NCBI RefSeq assembly: GCF_016086655.4
Contig: NC_052144.2
Coordinates: forward strand, 31,961,896 to 32,025,895
Source: Lepeophtheirus salmonis
Taxonomy: Eukaryota; Arthropoda; Copepoda; Siphonostomatoida; Caligidae
Reading direction: 5' to 3'
Length of the DNA stretch: 64,000 nt
This document shows, piece by piece, positions 34,700 to 45,569 of the stretch (position 1 is its first letter; the number at the start of each line of letters is the position of its first letter). The position numbers and the translations under genes were made by a program. The notes under the pieces were generated by a model. The model ran no database searches. It was given only the letters and a program-made list of their open reading frames with translations, and was not told the DNA's origin.

Positions 34700-35500
34700 C
34701 ATATTTTTAGGTCTTCTGAAAATCTGTTGTATTATGATTTGTTTGTTTTGTTAGTAATCTCTTACATTTTTAAACAAATGTCATTAAATTTTTTGAACAA
34801 TAATAAAAGTAATTTATCCCTTAAGTACATGTACAAACTAAGATAACTAAATAGCTAATCACTCATTTTCAAATAAGTTTATTTTATTAATCGTTAAAAT
34901 ATTCCATTTAATTAAATAGCAAACTTATTATCCACTTAATCCAAGTTGTTTAAATAGTTAGATTTTCTTTATCGACAAAATTTGCTCCTTTTGAAAAATA
35001 ATTGACGTATGGGACACATATGGAGTATCTATTAACGTTTAATTTTTTTTTTTTTTTTTTTGCACAATGAATAAAACACCGCAAATAATTAGGCTCCATG
35101 ATTTATAGATTTATATAAAATATTCATTAAGGATTAATTTTTAACAATGAGAGTTTGTAGTTAAAGTTCATATTAAAAAATGAAAAATAGAGTACACTTA
35201 GGGTTGTAGGCAAATCTTAAGCTGTTTTAGCGTCCAAGTTTTTTGTTGTTGTCAACTTGAGCTAGCTGTTATCATTATAATTTTAATTTTGAGGAGAGAA
35301 CATCGAAGTATTGTTCAATTGTGTGTGAATGTGCTCATGAAAAGTGCAGAGTAACACAAAAAATTAGCAAAACGTAGACTAAATATTAATTAATGTTAAT
35401 TTTCTCATTAGTATAAATAGACATAGTGGTTATGTTTTGATATTCTGTTTCCACCGTCCTGCATACATACATATTTACTATCATTTAGTCATTTCATCAT
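34700..35500. other. AT-rich spacer with T19 run
   Basis: No gene was recognised. A T19 run followed by GCACAA lies at 35043-35061, similar in form to those at 21550 and 52245. Confidence 0.45.
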
Positions 35501-35501
35501 C

Positions 35502-36175
35502 ATGAGTGGGCAACAAAGCAAAGAGAGCAGATCTCAGATCTCTTAGATGCTGGAGTTGATGTAATGAAGATTACGATGAATCGCCTCGCCAACGGCTTCT
35601 CTGCAGCTCCAAGGAACATCAGGAGGGTAATAAAGAATAATTCAGAATTAGTTTCTTTCACAAGGATCCCACGCCAGCTTCTGACAGAAGGCATGAAAGC
35701 CAGGAGGCTCGAGAGGTGCAAAAAAATCCTTACATGCATCATGGCAAAGGAGTAAATTGTAAAAAATTTATTGGACAAGAAGATTTCTCAGTTGATCAAT
35801 TCCCAAATCGCGTGAACAACCACGGTCTTGCAGAAACAAAAAAAAGAGGTCCTAGGAGTTTACCACACTAAATATCTGGCCCTAACATGGTCCTCAGCGT
35901 TGTGACCTCTGATGGAAAGAAAATGCCTCTGTTCTTTTTTTAAGACTGGAAAGAAAATGGGCCAATAGGCCTACTATAAGATGCTTAAGTACACCATCTT
36001 GCCATAGCTGAACACCAACTACCAGGAGTTGAAATAATTGTGGACTAAATACAGCCCCCCTCTCACACGCCCACCATGTGCCAAAAGTTCTGCACAGATA
36101 ACATAGCTCGATTCTGATTCTGGCCTCTTTCTTTACTAGCATTGAACCCACTGAACTGCCCAATCCTGTACTGTA
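35502..36175 (+). pseudogene. Mariner-type transposase pseudogene
   Basis: The ATG at 35502 starts MSGQQSKERA. After a frameshift the frame reads QISDLLDAGVDVMKITMN (helix-turn-helix), PRQLLTEGMKARRLERCKKI, then LDKKISQL. A further frame gives DFSVDQFPNRVNN, VLSVVTSDGKKMPLFF, IQPPSHTPTMCQKFCTDNIA and FWPLSLLALNPLN. It is the same subfamily as 8.9, 44.6 and 50.2 kb. The second catalytic Asp lies in a disrupted block and the third is replaced by Ala (LLALNPL for SPDLNPL). The C-terminal 60 or so residues are missing after 36175, where AT-rich DNA begins. Confidence 0.8.
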
Positions 36176-36179
36176 CTTA

Positions 36180-39100
36180 AATATTTAAATAATATTATCA
36201 TTTAGCAGTTGTATTATTTTGCCACATGGCAGCACCTCTTTTGACTGTTTTGTAAAAAAATCAATAAAAGTACCCAATACTCATACCCATTACATTCACA
36301 AATCCATATTTCATATTAATTCGTTTGTGTTTAGATTCTTAAAGCACAATATCAAACTTTAATTCGATTTGGTACGACACCAAAGTACGGTGCGCATGAT
36401 TCCATCGTAGGGTAAGTAAATTGACACAATTAAATTTTCTAGCTAATTTCTACAAGTTGTTCATGAAAATTGGAACCATTCATAATTATTGTTTCTTTAG
36501 CTATCGTTCATTGATGATGTTGAGAACAGCCAATCTTGAGTTAGGAATATTTTCTGAATTTGATGTTCTCCATAAATTACCTGAAAAATGTGAAATAATA
36601 TTTTCGACACCCTCTCGATATTACATAATTATATAGATTATTTTTATTTGCAGAAAAAGTAGATCAGCTCATTTTTGTACAAAAATGTTTAAAACTTGAT
36701 TAGTCAAACCCTTAAAATCCTTTATTACGACAAACAACTATATACCTTTTTCTAAAAGATCTTTTGAAAGACTTTATTGCGTTCCAAGAATGCAGAATAG
36801 TTACAAATTATGTTATGTTCAGAACACTACAACATTATTTTCTTTACTTTTTAAGACTCTTAATTAGAAAATCATTTATGACCGTATTGTGAATAATAAG
36901 TGCCGAACTGCTGCGTGTACTTAAATTTATCGTACTATTTGGCCCTGAGTCGTTCATATTTTTGTATTTAGGTATTGTATTGAACATTCAAATAGTATGT
37001 TAAGTACTGAATAATATAATGAACGCAGTGTTCGATAATTTGATAATCATATTTCTATATTGGTACATAACTTTAATGTACATATATGTGTAAATATAAT
37101 TTTTTCCATGGAGTGTGCTTGTGAATTTATTAGAAAGGATCGTGATAAAGTGCTTTTAGGAAAATATATGTTGCATTCTATAAAAAATGTAGCTGTATAT
37201 GTGTAGTACCTACTAAAACAGAATAACCAAATATAGACAACTTCTTTTTGTATAAAATGATTGGAATATGTAGATTCTATATATTATATAGAATTGAAAG
37301 GAATATTCAGTGTACCATTTTGAAGAAGTCGTATAGTAACAAATGTTTTTAGAGATGTGACATAGCCTTATTCTCATAATATAGCTGTGGATTTTTCTTC
37401 TACTGTTGGGATAAGAGATACAACAACAATACGTATATCATTGATGGATTTTTGCAAACTCTGTCATGCAAAACAAATCTAGAAATATTTTTATATATTG
37501 TCTGTACTCATGAACGACGGAAATTAATGCTGAGCACTAGTTGAGAGTTATGTGGGCAAGTCCTTGTTGGATTAAGTTTATAATTAAGAATCAAAAGACT
37601 ATTATTTCTTGTCTATGTCTATATATATATTTTTTTTTTTCCTGCACTCTCATAGTTTCTCGTAGCTAATCTCATAAAACTCCTCTAAAACATTCCACAA
37701 ACCACCAGGGCTAATATCTTATTCCTCAGCTACTTTTAGTTTACAAACAGGCAGGTCATACCAGTATAAAGTTTTATACAACTTTAGTTATGTGTATGGA
37801 CTACAAACGCCATTTCTAGGTCAGATGAAGTAATTGTAATACTATAATGTATAGTATTAATAGAATTAAATTTATTTCTATAGAAATATAAATTAATTGT
37901 TAAATCATTTGATCATTCGACACTTTGTTATACTACTATTCTAGTGAATATTTTCAAACTTTTTCATAAAAATATAACTTTTCTTTTCATTTCTTTAAAT
38001 TAATTATTAGACAATTGGTTCATTCATTAGTACAAAGTCTCACTCAAAAATCTGTTAATTATGTTTTTATTGGTTTTTTTTGCAGTAATATATATATCGG
38101 TTTAGCTATGAATATCAATGGTAAAAACTTGCATTTTTGGTTTGATGATTTGCATTCCATGTGAAGAATACTATTTGGATCAGTCATCACTGTTGACTAG
38201 GGCCAAGCAAAACTTAGTGAAAAATAGCAGTTTTGAGATTAGAAAAGGAAAAACTGTACCTTTCTACAGATAACGTATTTGTAAAAAAATGTTTTTACAG
38301 TATTAAAACTATAACAATTGTTAAAGGTTCTATTTTCAATGGAAGTAATATATTTTCTCAACCCCCCCGTCCCTAAAAAATCATATAACGGCAGCTAATA
38401 TTAACAAGTGCCTTAATTTAGTAGTACTATAGGCCTCATCCCCTTTTCTTTACGGTCTCAGAAATGTCCACCCCGAATGATAACTGGAGTCAATACTGAT
38501 CAATAATGATTAATCATTTATGTACAATAGGGAATTACTTGAAATTATTCGTTAATAGAAATTAATATATGACAAATACTAATACTCCGTGTACGAGTTC
38601 ACGGGTATAGGGATTGCTGATACTCATTTCTACTCTGCACTATCTCAATAATTCTTACTGCACTTTTTAGAAATATCTTCAAGTATTTTAAAGTAAAGTT
38701 TATTTACTTCAGTATCTTTTTATATTTTTGTACATAGAGGGTGCATTTTATTAATTCACTTTATTTTCAGTTAGTGCCCACCATCAAAAGACAGCTGTCA
38801 AAATTTGATGAAAATCTGTTTTTCAGATTGTGATTGTTTTTTTGTAATATCATTTCCTAAAACAATGAATCAAAAAAAACTTTATATTTTAATCTTACAC
38901 TGCTTCTTGATGAGAAAAATACTATTCAAGTTATGCAATGGATTGAAAAGTGTTATGGGACTCCGCTCCAAAAATTTAATGAAAACAAAAATTAAAAATA
39001 AATAAATGATAATAGTTTTAAAAAAAAACGTGTTATCTTTGTTAAGCCATGGATTACTTAACATATGGATAAACTATTAACTTTTAAAATTTCGCAACCT

Positions 39101-39200
39101 ATCTATTATAACCATTATTATATTGGTTATATTATTTTATCGTCAATTAGTTATAAATAAAAATACATTCTGCATAAAGAGTTAATATTCTTTCTAGACG
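36180..39200. other. Long AT-rich gene-free stretch
   Basis: No gene or element was recognised in 3 kb. Features are limited to a short (TA)n plus T-run near 37618-37641 and a C7 run near 38363. The open frames at 36421-36636 and 38805-39005 (+) have no recognisable domain. Confidence 0.45.
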
Positions 39201-39206
39201 TAAAGT

Positions 39207-39377
39207 ATGTCTTTAACTTGTGTTGTTCCTTGCTGCCACAATAGTAAAGCATCTTGTCGAATGCTCAAAAATAATAAAATAACAACTTATTTTTATGAAT
39301 TTCCAACGTCAATCTTGAGAATTCTTAATAAATGAAAATCAGGTGTACCCATAAATTATATTCCTGGTAAAAAATAG
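39207..39377 (+). pseudogene. Possible THAP-type zinc-finger N-terminus
   Basis: The ATG at 39207 gives MSLTCVVPCCHNSKASCRML followed by TTYFYEFPTS, then a TGA at 39333 where THAP domains usually have Trp (LNKW), then KSGVPINYIPGKK. A Met-x-x-x-Cys...Cys start with a later F-x-x-F-P is how THAP fingers begin, in both host genes and P-element-like transposases. The closing C-x2-H pair is not found before the next stop. The 66-codon frame at 39544-39744 has no clear THAP or transposase motif. It is either a fragment of a P-like element or a decayed exon; confidence is limited. Confidence 0.4.
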
Positions 39378-39379
39378 GT

Positions 39380-42300
39380 ACTTTATATTTATCTTGGTAT
39401 TATCTGATGATTTTTTTATATAGGTAGATAGTAAATCTGTTGATAGCTCTAAAAACAGGTTTATTCTCTTTTTTCTAATTTTTTTGGAACAGAAAATATA
39501 TGGATAACTAAAAAGAAGGACCTTAAGAAAAAAATGCTATAATATGTCTAAGATTAAAATAAAAGCGATAATTAAACCAAGTACTATTAGAGTACTTGAG
39601 GTGAGGAGTAAACAAAAAAGTGATAATATAGACTTAAGGACACAATGGTTTTTGAAAGAAGATGACACTTCAAATTTGTCGGAGCTCAATCAAAAATTAT
39701 TTATAAATTATGTACCTATAAATATAAAAGTAAGATTGGATTGAAGAAGAAACTTGTATTAAGCTTCAGACTGAGTTATTTGTAAAAGAATCACATTCAT
39801 TCAAAATATTATTGAGTTATCTATATCATCAACTCCTTTTTTTTTGTAAATCTCTTTACTCAGTCATTATCTCTTGCCCAACATCTTGTTAAAGATTGTT
39901 AATGTCCTGTAAATCTTTTCTTCTTCTTTTTTTCATTATATTTCGAATTTTGTAGATATATTTTCAACATTTTATGAAAATTATTGTAGTAACACAAAAT
40001 GAAAAATTAGAGAAATTTCTCTCTAATTCTTTTATAAAAAAATCAACAACGCAATGAAAAATAAATTTATTAGCATCTTACTTTATAGTGGAACTACTTT
40101 GCATCAAGTGTTCAATATGATCATAAATTCTTCCAATTGAAGGGATTAATTGGAGGCACCCTTAAATTTAATATTGTAAACAGATATAAGGAAGTAAAAG
40201 TTGAGTTTGTATGTGACATTTAATTATCAAAATCAATTTGAAATGAAAGAAATATCAACCCAACTTCATAATGTCCATATCTTCAGTTTGAATAGAGGCG
40301 ATGGTAAAAATGTGTTGCTATAATAGATATAAGCAAGTGATAAACTTTTTCATGAATTACTTAAGCCGTTGAGTAATCCACACATAGGTTCTTCATCCAT
40401 AATGTAAGTTAAACCCCATCCGGTTAAAGGTACACAGTCAATAAAAAATATCCTTTTTATATATCTTAGGGTGTACCGTAATGACAATTGTTGGGAATTT
40501 AATAATCAAGCACACCTGAACACGAGTTAACTCCATTTTTGGGAACATCAACCTCATTAATTAAGTGACATAGCGTTAATGCATTGGTATGAAGTTAATA
40601 CACTATTCAAATAAGTGTATGTACCAAAAGTTTCTGAACTAGCTACACTCTGAGCATGTTCTACTATCTTTTTTATTAAGATCTGATAAAGAAGATAGAT
40701 AATTCGGGCTACCAAAAATAAGATAAATAAGTGATTTGGGGGATATCAGTGTAAGTCCATACTGTTCACCTAACCTCAATAGGGATCCTACTTTAATTAT
40801 TAATATCCAGGATTGGAACAAGGCTTTTATTACGATAGTCATTTCTCAAATTTAACAGATTAGTTTTATCGGAAAAAAGGAGTTAAATAGTTGTAATAAA
40901 TGAAAATTTAACTTAGACTAAGAGTATATAAAAGTCAAAAATGGTTCTAAATAAAAATATATAAACCTTTAAAATTAAGGAATAATAAATAAAAGGCCGT
41001 ATTTTTAAGTTTTATAGACAGTTTTCAAAGTCCAAAATTATAAATTGGTAAAATAAAGTGTCTTATTTGGCATAGACGAACAACAAAATTAAATTTTACA
41101 ATAACATATTAGATACTTGGTGTAAAAAACGAGATTTGAGCCGTAAAAATGAAAAGAAACGTCAAAATAGTTACGCGTAATCGCAGTACCAAAAGATAAT
41201 ATTTATTTATTGGCAGCTTATTTGGAACCAAAATACTCATACTATGAGGCAAATTAACTATTGTTGCAAAATATATTTTTATCTAAATACTTAATAAAGT
41301 AAAGATCCTGGATTCAAATCAAAAATTTTAAAGAAACATATTCAAAATTTCCTTTTTTTACACATTTTGAAATCAAAATACATCCATGAAAGACCATATT
41401 TTGGACGTTTGATGGTTTTTTTCTTGTTCAGAGGAATAAAATGCAAAATAAAAAATATCCGGCGATACCAAATTCCCTACTTTTGTCATTAAGGTACAGT
41501 CTAATATATGAATTAATTTAATAAAACGTTAACGTAAATCATTGACAAAAATAAGATTAAAAGAGTGCAGGAGAAGTTGAAGAAAGAAATGATATACGAT
41601 TTTGAGAAGAGGTGTACAGAGGGGAGCCAATCTCCTGTAGTCTTTTTTATGGAATAATCGACTTGACTAATGGGGTGACGGAAGGAATGGGTAGTGAAAA
41701 ATCATTTATGGGTTGGATCAAGCAAGAGCACTATAGTCTTTTTATTGACCCTGGGAGTAATTACTTGTTGCACTTTATTACAGAGGCAAAAATAGGCATG
41801 GCGATCGGAAGGGGCTCAAAAAACGTGAACGCTGGTGTAAATACTTGAGTTATACAAAAATTTGAAATGAAGTTTGAGAGAAAACTGGTCTGCATACTAA
41901 TTAATTTCCATTATGCCGTATAAAATATTGAGCTTGATGGCCCAAATCTCTGAGATAAGACATTATTTGGACCAATAGGAAAGCTGTTAGACTCGGATAG
42001 AACCTTGGATATCAATTCAAACTTTCCCCGAATCTCTATTGGCCCCCACCACTAGTCAAATTTTGTGATGAGGGTTTTAAATATTTGTTTACAGATTAAC
42101 ACTATGGTTATATCATTGTGTGTGCTATCAGGGAAGGAGTTTTTCCTGGAAGGATGGCTTTCTTGGAGATCGGACCTGCTTACTACAGATGCTGGCTCAC
42201 TACTGCCAACATACTTTTAAGACTCATAGTTAATTTTATAATTTGTGTGTTTCATCCATATTGGTTCAATACTAGGGTGAAGTAATAGTCGATTGAATTG

Positions 42301-43250
42301 CCAAGGCATGTCATATTTCAACTTAATAGTCTCAAGTTTCAGAATAAATAGGTGGTGGAACTCGTGATGCCAACAGTGGAAAGATCTGTTATGTATACTC
42401 ACAGTTAATGATCATACAATGTCTAGCTTGCTGAGATGACTAGAAGGAGATTATCATAAGGGTATAACGAACCTTGACTATCAGGGGAGAGAGTGGACAA
42501 AATGGAAAACCGGGAGGTCTTTCTGTCAGCACCAGAAAAACGCATATAATAAAGAGTGGAGCTTCAAGTGTGATTGACCTGATCAACTGGTCAGAAGGAG
42601 CGTCAGACCCACCTCTTAACTGCTCCTTAACAACTTCCTAGTTGAAGAACTCTATCCAAACACCAATGAAAGTGTTGAAATGGTCATGCCGTACATAAAG
42701 TTGTGAAAGGGTTTGTAAAATGGTCACACCAGCTTCTTCCCAGTATTTCTCACAAGAAAAGAGAGATGGAGTAATTAGAAAACAGGAGGCCAGCAAGAGA
42801 GAGATGTCAAAGATTGACTCCAATCAAGACCTCTATGACCTTCTAAAATTAAATATATTATGAGAAAAAGTTGAAACTCTTTAATTGATTAAAATGTATT
42901 TTATATTTTCATCATATAATGAAACAAATTTTTTTGACTAAATTATTCTGACTTCTGATATTTATTTTCTCTTATTACATATTTAGAATCAAAATAAACA
43001 AACTAATAAGATATAGCATCAACAAATATGCATCATAAAGTTAATAAATAAAAGTATACGTTTCTAAGTATTCTCCAAACAAAACAGTATTGAAATTAAT
43101 GCTTATTTATCTATTTTGAAGTGCACAAACAACTGGATTAGAGTGATTTAATGATTACAATTTCTTCAAATTTGAACTCTTCATATCAAGGACAATACAT
43201 ATTCATTCCTTAAATATGAATATCTATAAATTATATAAAAAAACCGGCAC
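39380..43250. other. Gene-free stretch with a GC-richer central part
   Basis: No gene is supported. An imperfect palindrome (AATTAGAGAAA against TTTCTCTCTAATT) lies at about 40005-40027. From about 41570 to 42840 the base composition is noticeably less AT-rich. Short frames (41612-41848 +, 42217-42402 -, 42638-42823 -) show ordinary residue use, but I recognise no domain and no frame runs on. It may be an old element or decayed gene; the identity is unknown. Confidence 0.35.
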
Positions 43251-43252
43251 TG

Positions 43253-43287
43253 GAAAATTAGAGAAAATTAAATTTTCTCTAATTTTC
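43253..43287. repeat. Perfect 35-bp palindrome
   Basis: GAAAATTAGAGAAAATT is followed by one A and then its exact reverse complement AATTTTCTCTAATTTTC. The 17-bp arms are a perfect match. The same core (AATTAGAGAAA) forms a less perfect palindrome at about 40005-40027. No gene lies close by. It may be the fused ends of an excised or very short transposon. Confidence 0.85.
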
Positions 43288-43486
43288 ATAGTGAAATTGA
43301 TGTAGCTTAGGGTCATTCTATCTTTTTGATAATTACATTATTGTAATTTACGTGAAAAAACACTACCAGTTTTTGATTTTCTAAAAAATGGAAAGTACGA
43401 CCCACCTTAATGTCTAGTGTCTATCCAAATGTGAATTAATCTTGGCTTAAGCCCACCAATGTGCTATGTTTATGCTATACATATAC

Positions 43487-43820
43487 AATAGGTTGGAAAA
43501 TCGTAATTTCATATTTCCCACACTCTTTCATTTAACTAATTATATCTTGTTCATTATTGGTCACATTGGATCACATCCATAAGGCGTTATAAATAGTGAA
43601 TGTATACTACAAACGCTTTTGGGACAGTATTGTGCTTGGACAGTTTAGCCTAGTATTATTGTGCGTTGAATATGAAGGTCTCAAAGGAAGAAATCCGCCA
43701 TATTTAACATTTTCACTATCTGAAAAGGAAAGCTGCGTAGAAAAGAACCAAGAAAATTTGCGTTGTCAACAGAGCCAATACTCTTTTGGTTCGTTTTGCA
43801 CAACAGTGGTAAGAACTTAG
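43487..43820 (+). pseudogene. Mariner 5' fragment (ITR-like start and N-terminus)
   Basis: ATAGGTTGGAAAATCGTAAT near 43488 resembles a mariner terminal repeat. The ATG at 43672 begins MKVSKEEIRHI, then stop, HFHYLKRKAA, stop, KRTKKICVVNRANTLLVRFA and QQW. This is the standard start of the SETMAR-related mariner group (first helix-turn-helix). Similarity ends at 43810 with two internal stops. It is probably the same subfamily as the second helix-turn-helix fragment at 19.5 kb. The next mariner remnant, on the other strand, begins only about 170 bp further on. Confidence 0.75.
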
Positions 43821-43986
43821 AAAATGTTGAATTATCCTTTGTTGTTGCCAATTTGAAATCTCCAAACCAAATCGTCTTCTTCTTGTGTTGATTCTTCTCT
43901 TTATTTATAGCTGTTGGGCCTGTGTTGTTTTTTCTAAAACTGCCTCTGAGAGCATTTGAAGCAAAAGTTGATAATTTAAAAATTTT

Positions 43987-44595
43987 CTACACTTTTTGTT
44001 CAATATATCTTCCTTTATTCTGAATGATGGCTTCAATACAGGGACGAACAGAAACATAGTTGGCCTTGATTAAGTCCAAGGAAAAGTTGTTCCACTCCTC
44101 CGTGATCATGGTCTTCCGGCCATCGAAATTTTGATGAGAAGTCTTTTTTGGCATACCCTTCAAGATGAACCAAACAGCAAAGTCCAGGGGGTTCACGTCG
44201 GGTGAGAATAAAGCACTGAAATCTGCTAGCCAGAAAACAGCTATGTTCTACCTGGAGAAATGCTGCACCTTCTTGGACGTATCTACCAGGGGCCGTCTTT
44301 GCTAAACACATAGTTGTCCTTGGGAATGTGATCTTCAAACATGGCTAGAAATGGTATCTGAGGACATTGTAGTAGACGTCCACGTTGATTTTCTCGTTGG
44401 CCTTGAAGAAGTAAGGATACATCTTACTGCCGTCGGACGCTACAACGCCGAGGACTATGACCTGAGCTGGATGTTTGGTCCGGAAGGTTGCTTTGACCTG
44501 AGCTCTTGATTCAACAATGAAGTGATCATTGTTCATAACTGCGCTCATTTGTCGACTTGCACACCCTCTGTCGTTTTGGTTGTTGCTCCGATATT
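43987..44595 (-). pseudogene. Mariner transposase with N-terminal deletion
   Basis: Reading down from 44595, the start codon is ATA where ATG is expected, followed by SEQQPKRQRVCK, the start of the same subfamily as 8.9 and 35.5 kb. It then jumps to NNDHFIVESRAQVKATFRTK, HPAQVIVLGVVASDGSK and VYYNVLRY. Later, in shifted frames, come FSPDVNPLDFAVW (third catalytic Asp kept), KKTSHQNFDG, ITEEWNN and PCIEAIIQNKGRYIE. About 400 bp holding the rest of the DNA-binding domain and the first catalytic Asp are gone, and the second catalytic block is frameshifted. It is inactive. Confidence 0.8.
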
Positions 44596-44599
44596 TTCA

Positions 44600-45055
44600 A
44601 TCGCACAAAAACAAAACAAACATCAAATTGTAGCTTTTTGTCAGTTCTTTCGAAAGGCGCCAAGTACAAAATTCAGACTTTTAAACTGAATTAAATAATT
44701 GAATTTGGAGTAAGCAAATAACTAAGAAAATAATTTCTTTTTTATCATGTTTTATTGTTCATGTAAAACATGTGTGATTAGAAAAAAAGTTTCTCTTAAT
44801 TAACATTTCCCCACAAAAATAAATAAATGAATATATTTTGATATTTATAATTTGATATTTTAAGTCTTTAAAAACAAACTTTAATTACTTCTTTAAAAAT
44901 ATATACAATTGAAGAAATGAATACTCTTCTTTTGCGTCGTGGGTTGTTGCTATAAAAAAAGTTTTTAATTCAAAAATAGGCATATATGCATTAAAAAAAG
45001 ATCTATTAACTTGAATGTAATATTTCAAAAAATTGGTTATTTTTATGAGAAAGCA
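44600..45055. other. AT-rich spacer
   Basis: This contains the presumed 5' flank of the mariner remnant (around 44640-44690) but no terminal repeat that I can match. Nothing else was seen. Confidence 0.4.
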
Positions 45056-45059
45056 ATAT

Positions 45060-45560
45060 TGGATCTGTGGGCTGTGAACACAAAGCGAGCTGGCATGTAT
45101 TTTTTTAAATTCGTGTCTGGATTAATTTTGTTTTTTCGATAAATTATTCTAAATAATTCAATGTGGCTCGGTTCGATTTACGTTCACTGCTAAAAAAGGC
45201 AATATACATACATGATGCAGACCAGCTTAAAACAAAAGTAGATAAAATTGATTTCATAATAAAATAATGAATAATTTACATACTTTTTTTTGTCAACCCA
45301 TTCTGGGCCTCTCTGAAATCAAATAAGGGTTCTGAGTTATAGTTAAAATTATGGGCATTTTAACTTATCTTACAAATTTGAATACAAAACCCATAGTTGA
45401 CTCAAATATGCTTCACATTATTTGGTTCTATGTGAATACAAAGTAAAAAGTCATTGTGGATTTCCTACTTTCCTTTATTTTAGTTTAAGAATGTTTTTAT
45501 GATGACACACTCCATATGTTCTACTAAATATATAAATACCAAGGAACACTATTTTGGTGG
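45060..45560 (+). repeat. Old dispersed repeat, copy B
   Basis: This is the collinear partner of 4525-5010 on the same strand, with shared blocks near AACACAAAG.GAGCT, TTTGAATACAAA, GACTCAAATAT and TTTTTATGATGACACACTCCA. It carries no coding motif. The two copies lie 40 kb apart and are strongly diverged. Confidence 0.45.
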
Positions 45561-45569
45561 AAATATTTT

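Noticed and set aside
41612..41848. 78-codon plus-strand frame as a gene
   Set aside because: No recognisable family, and the frame is not extended on either side.
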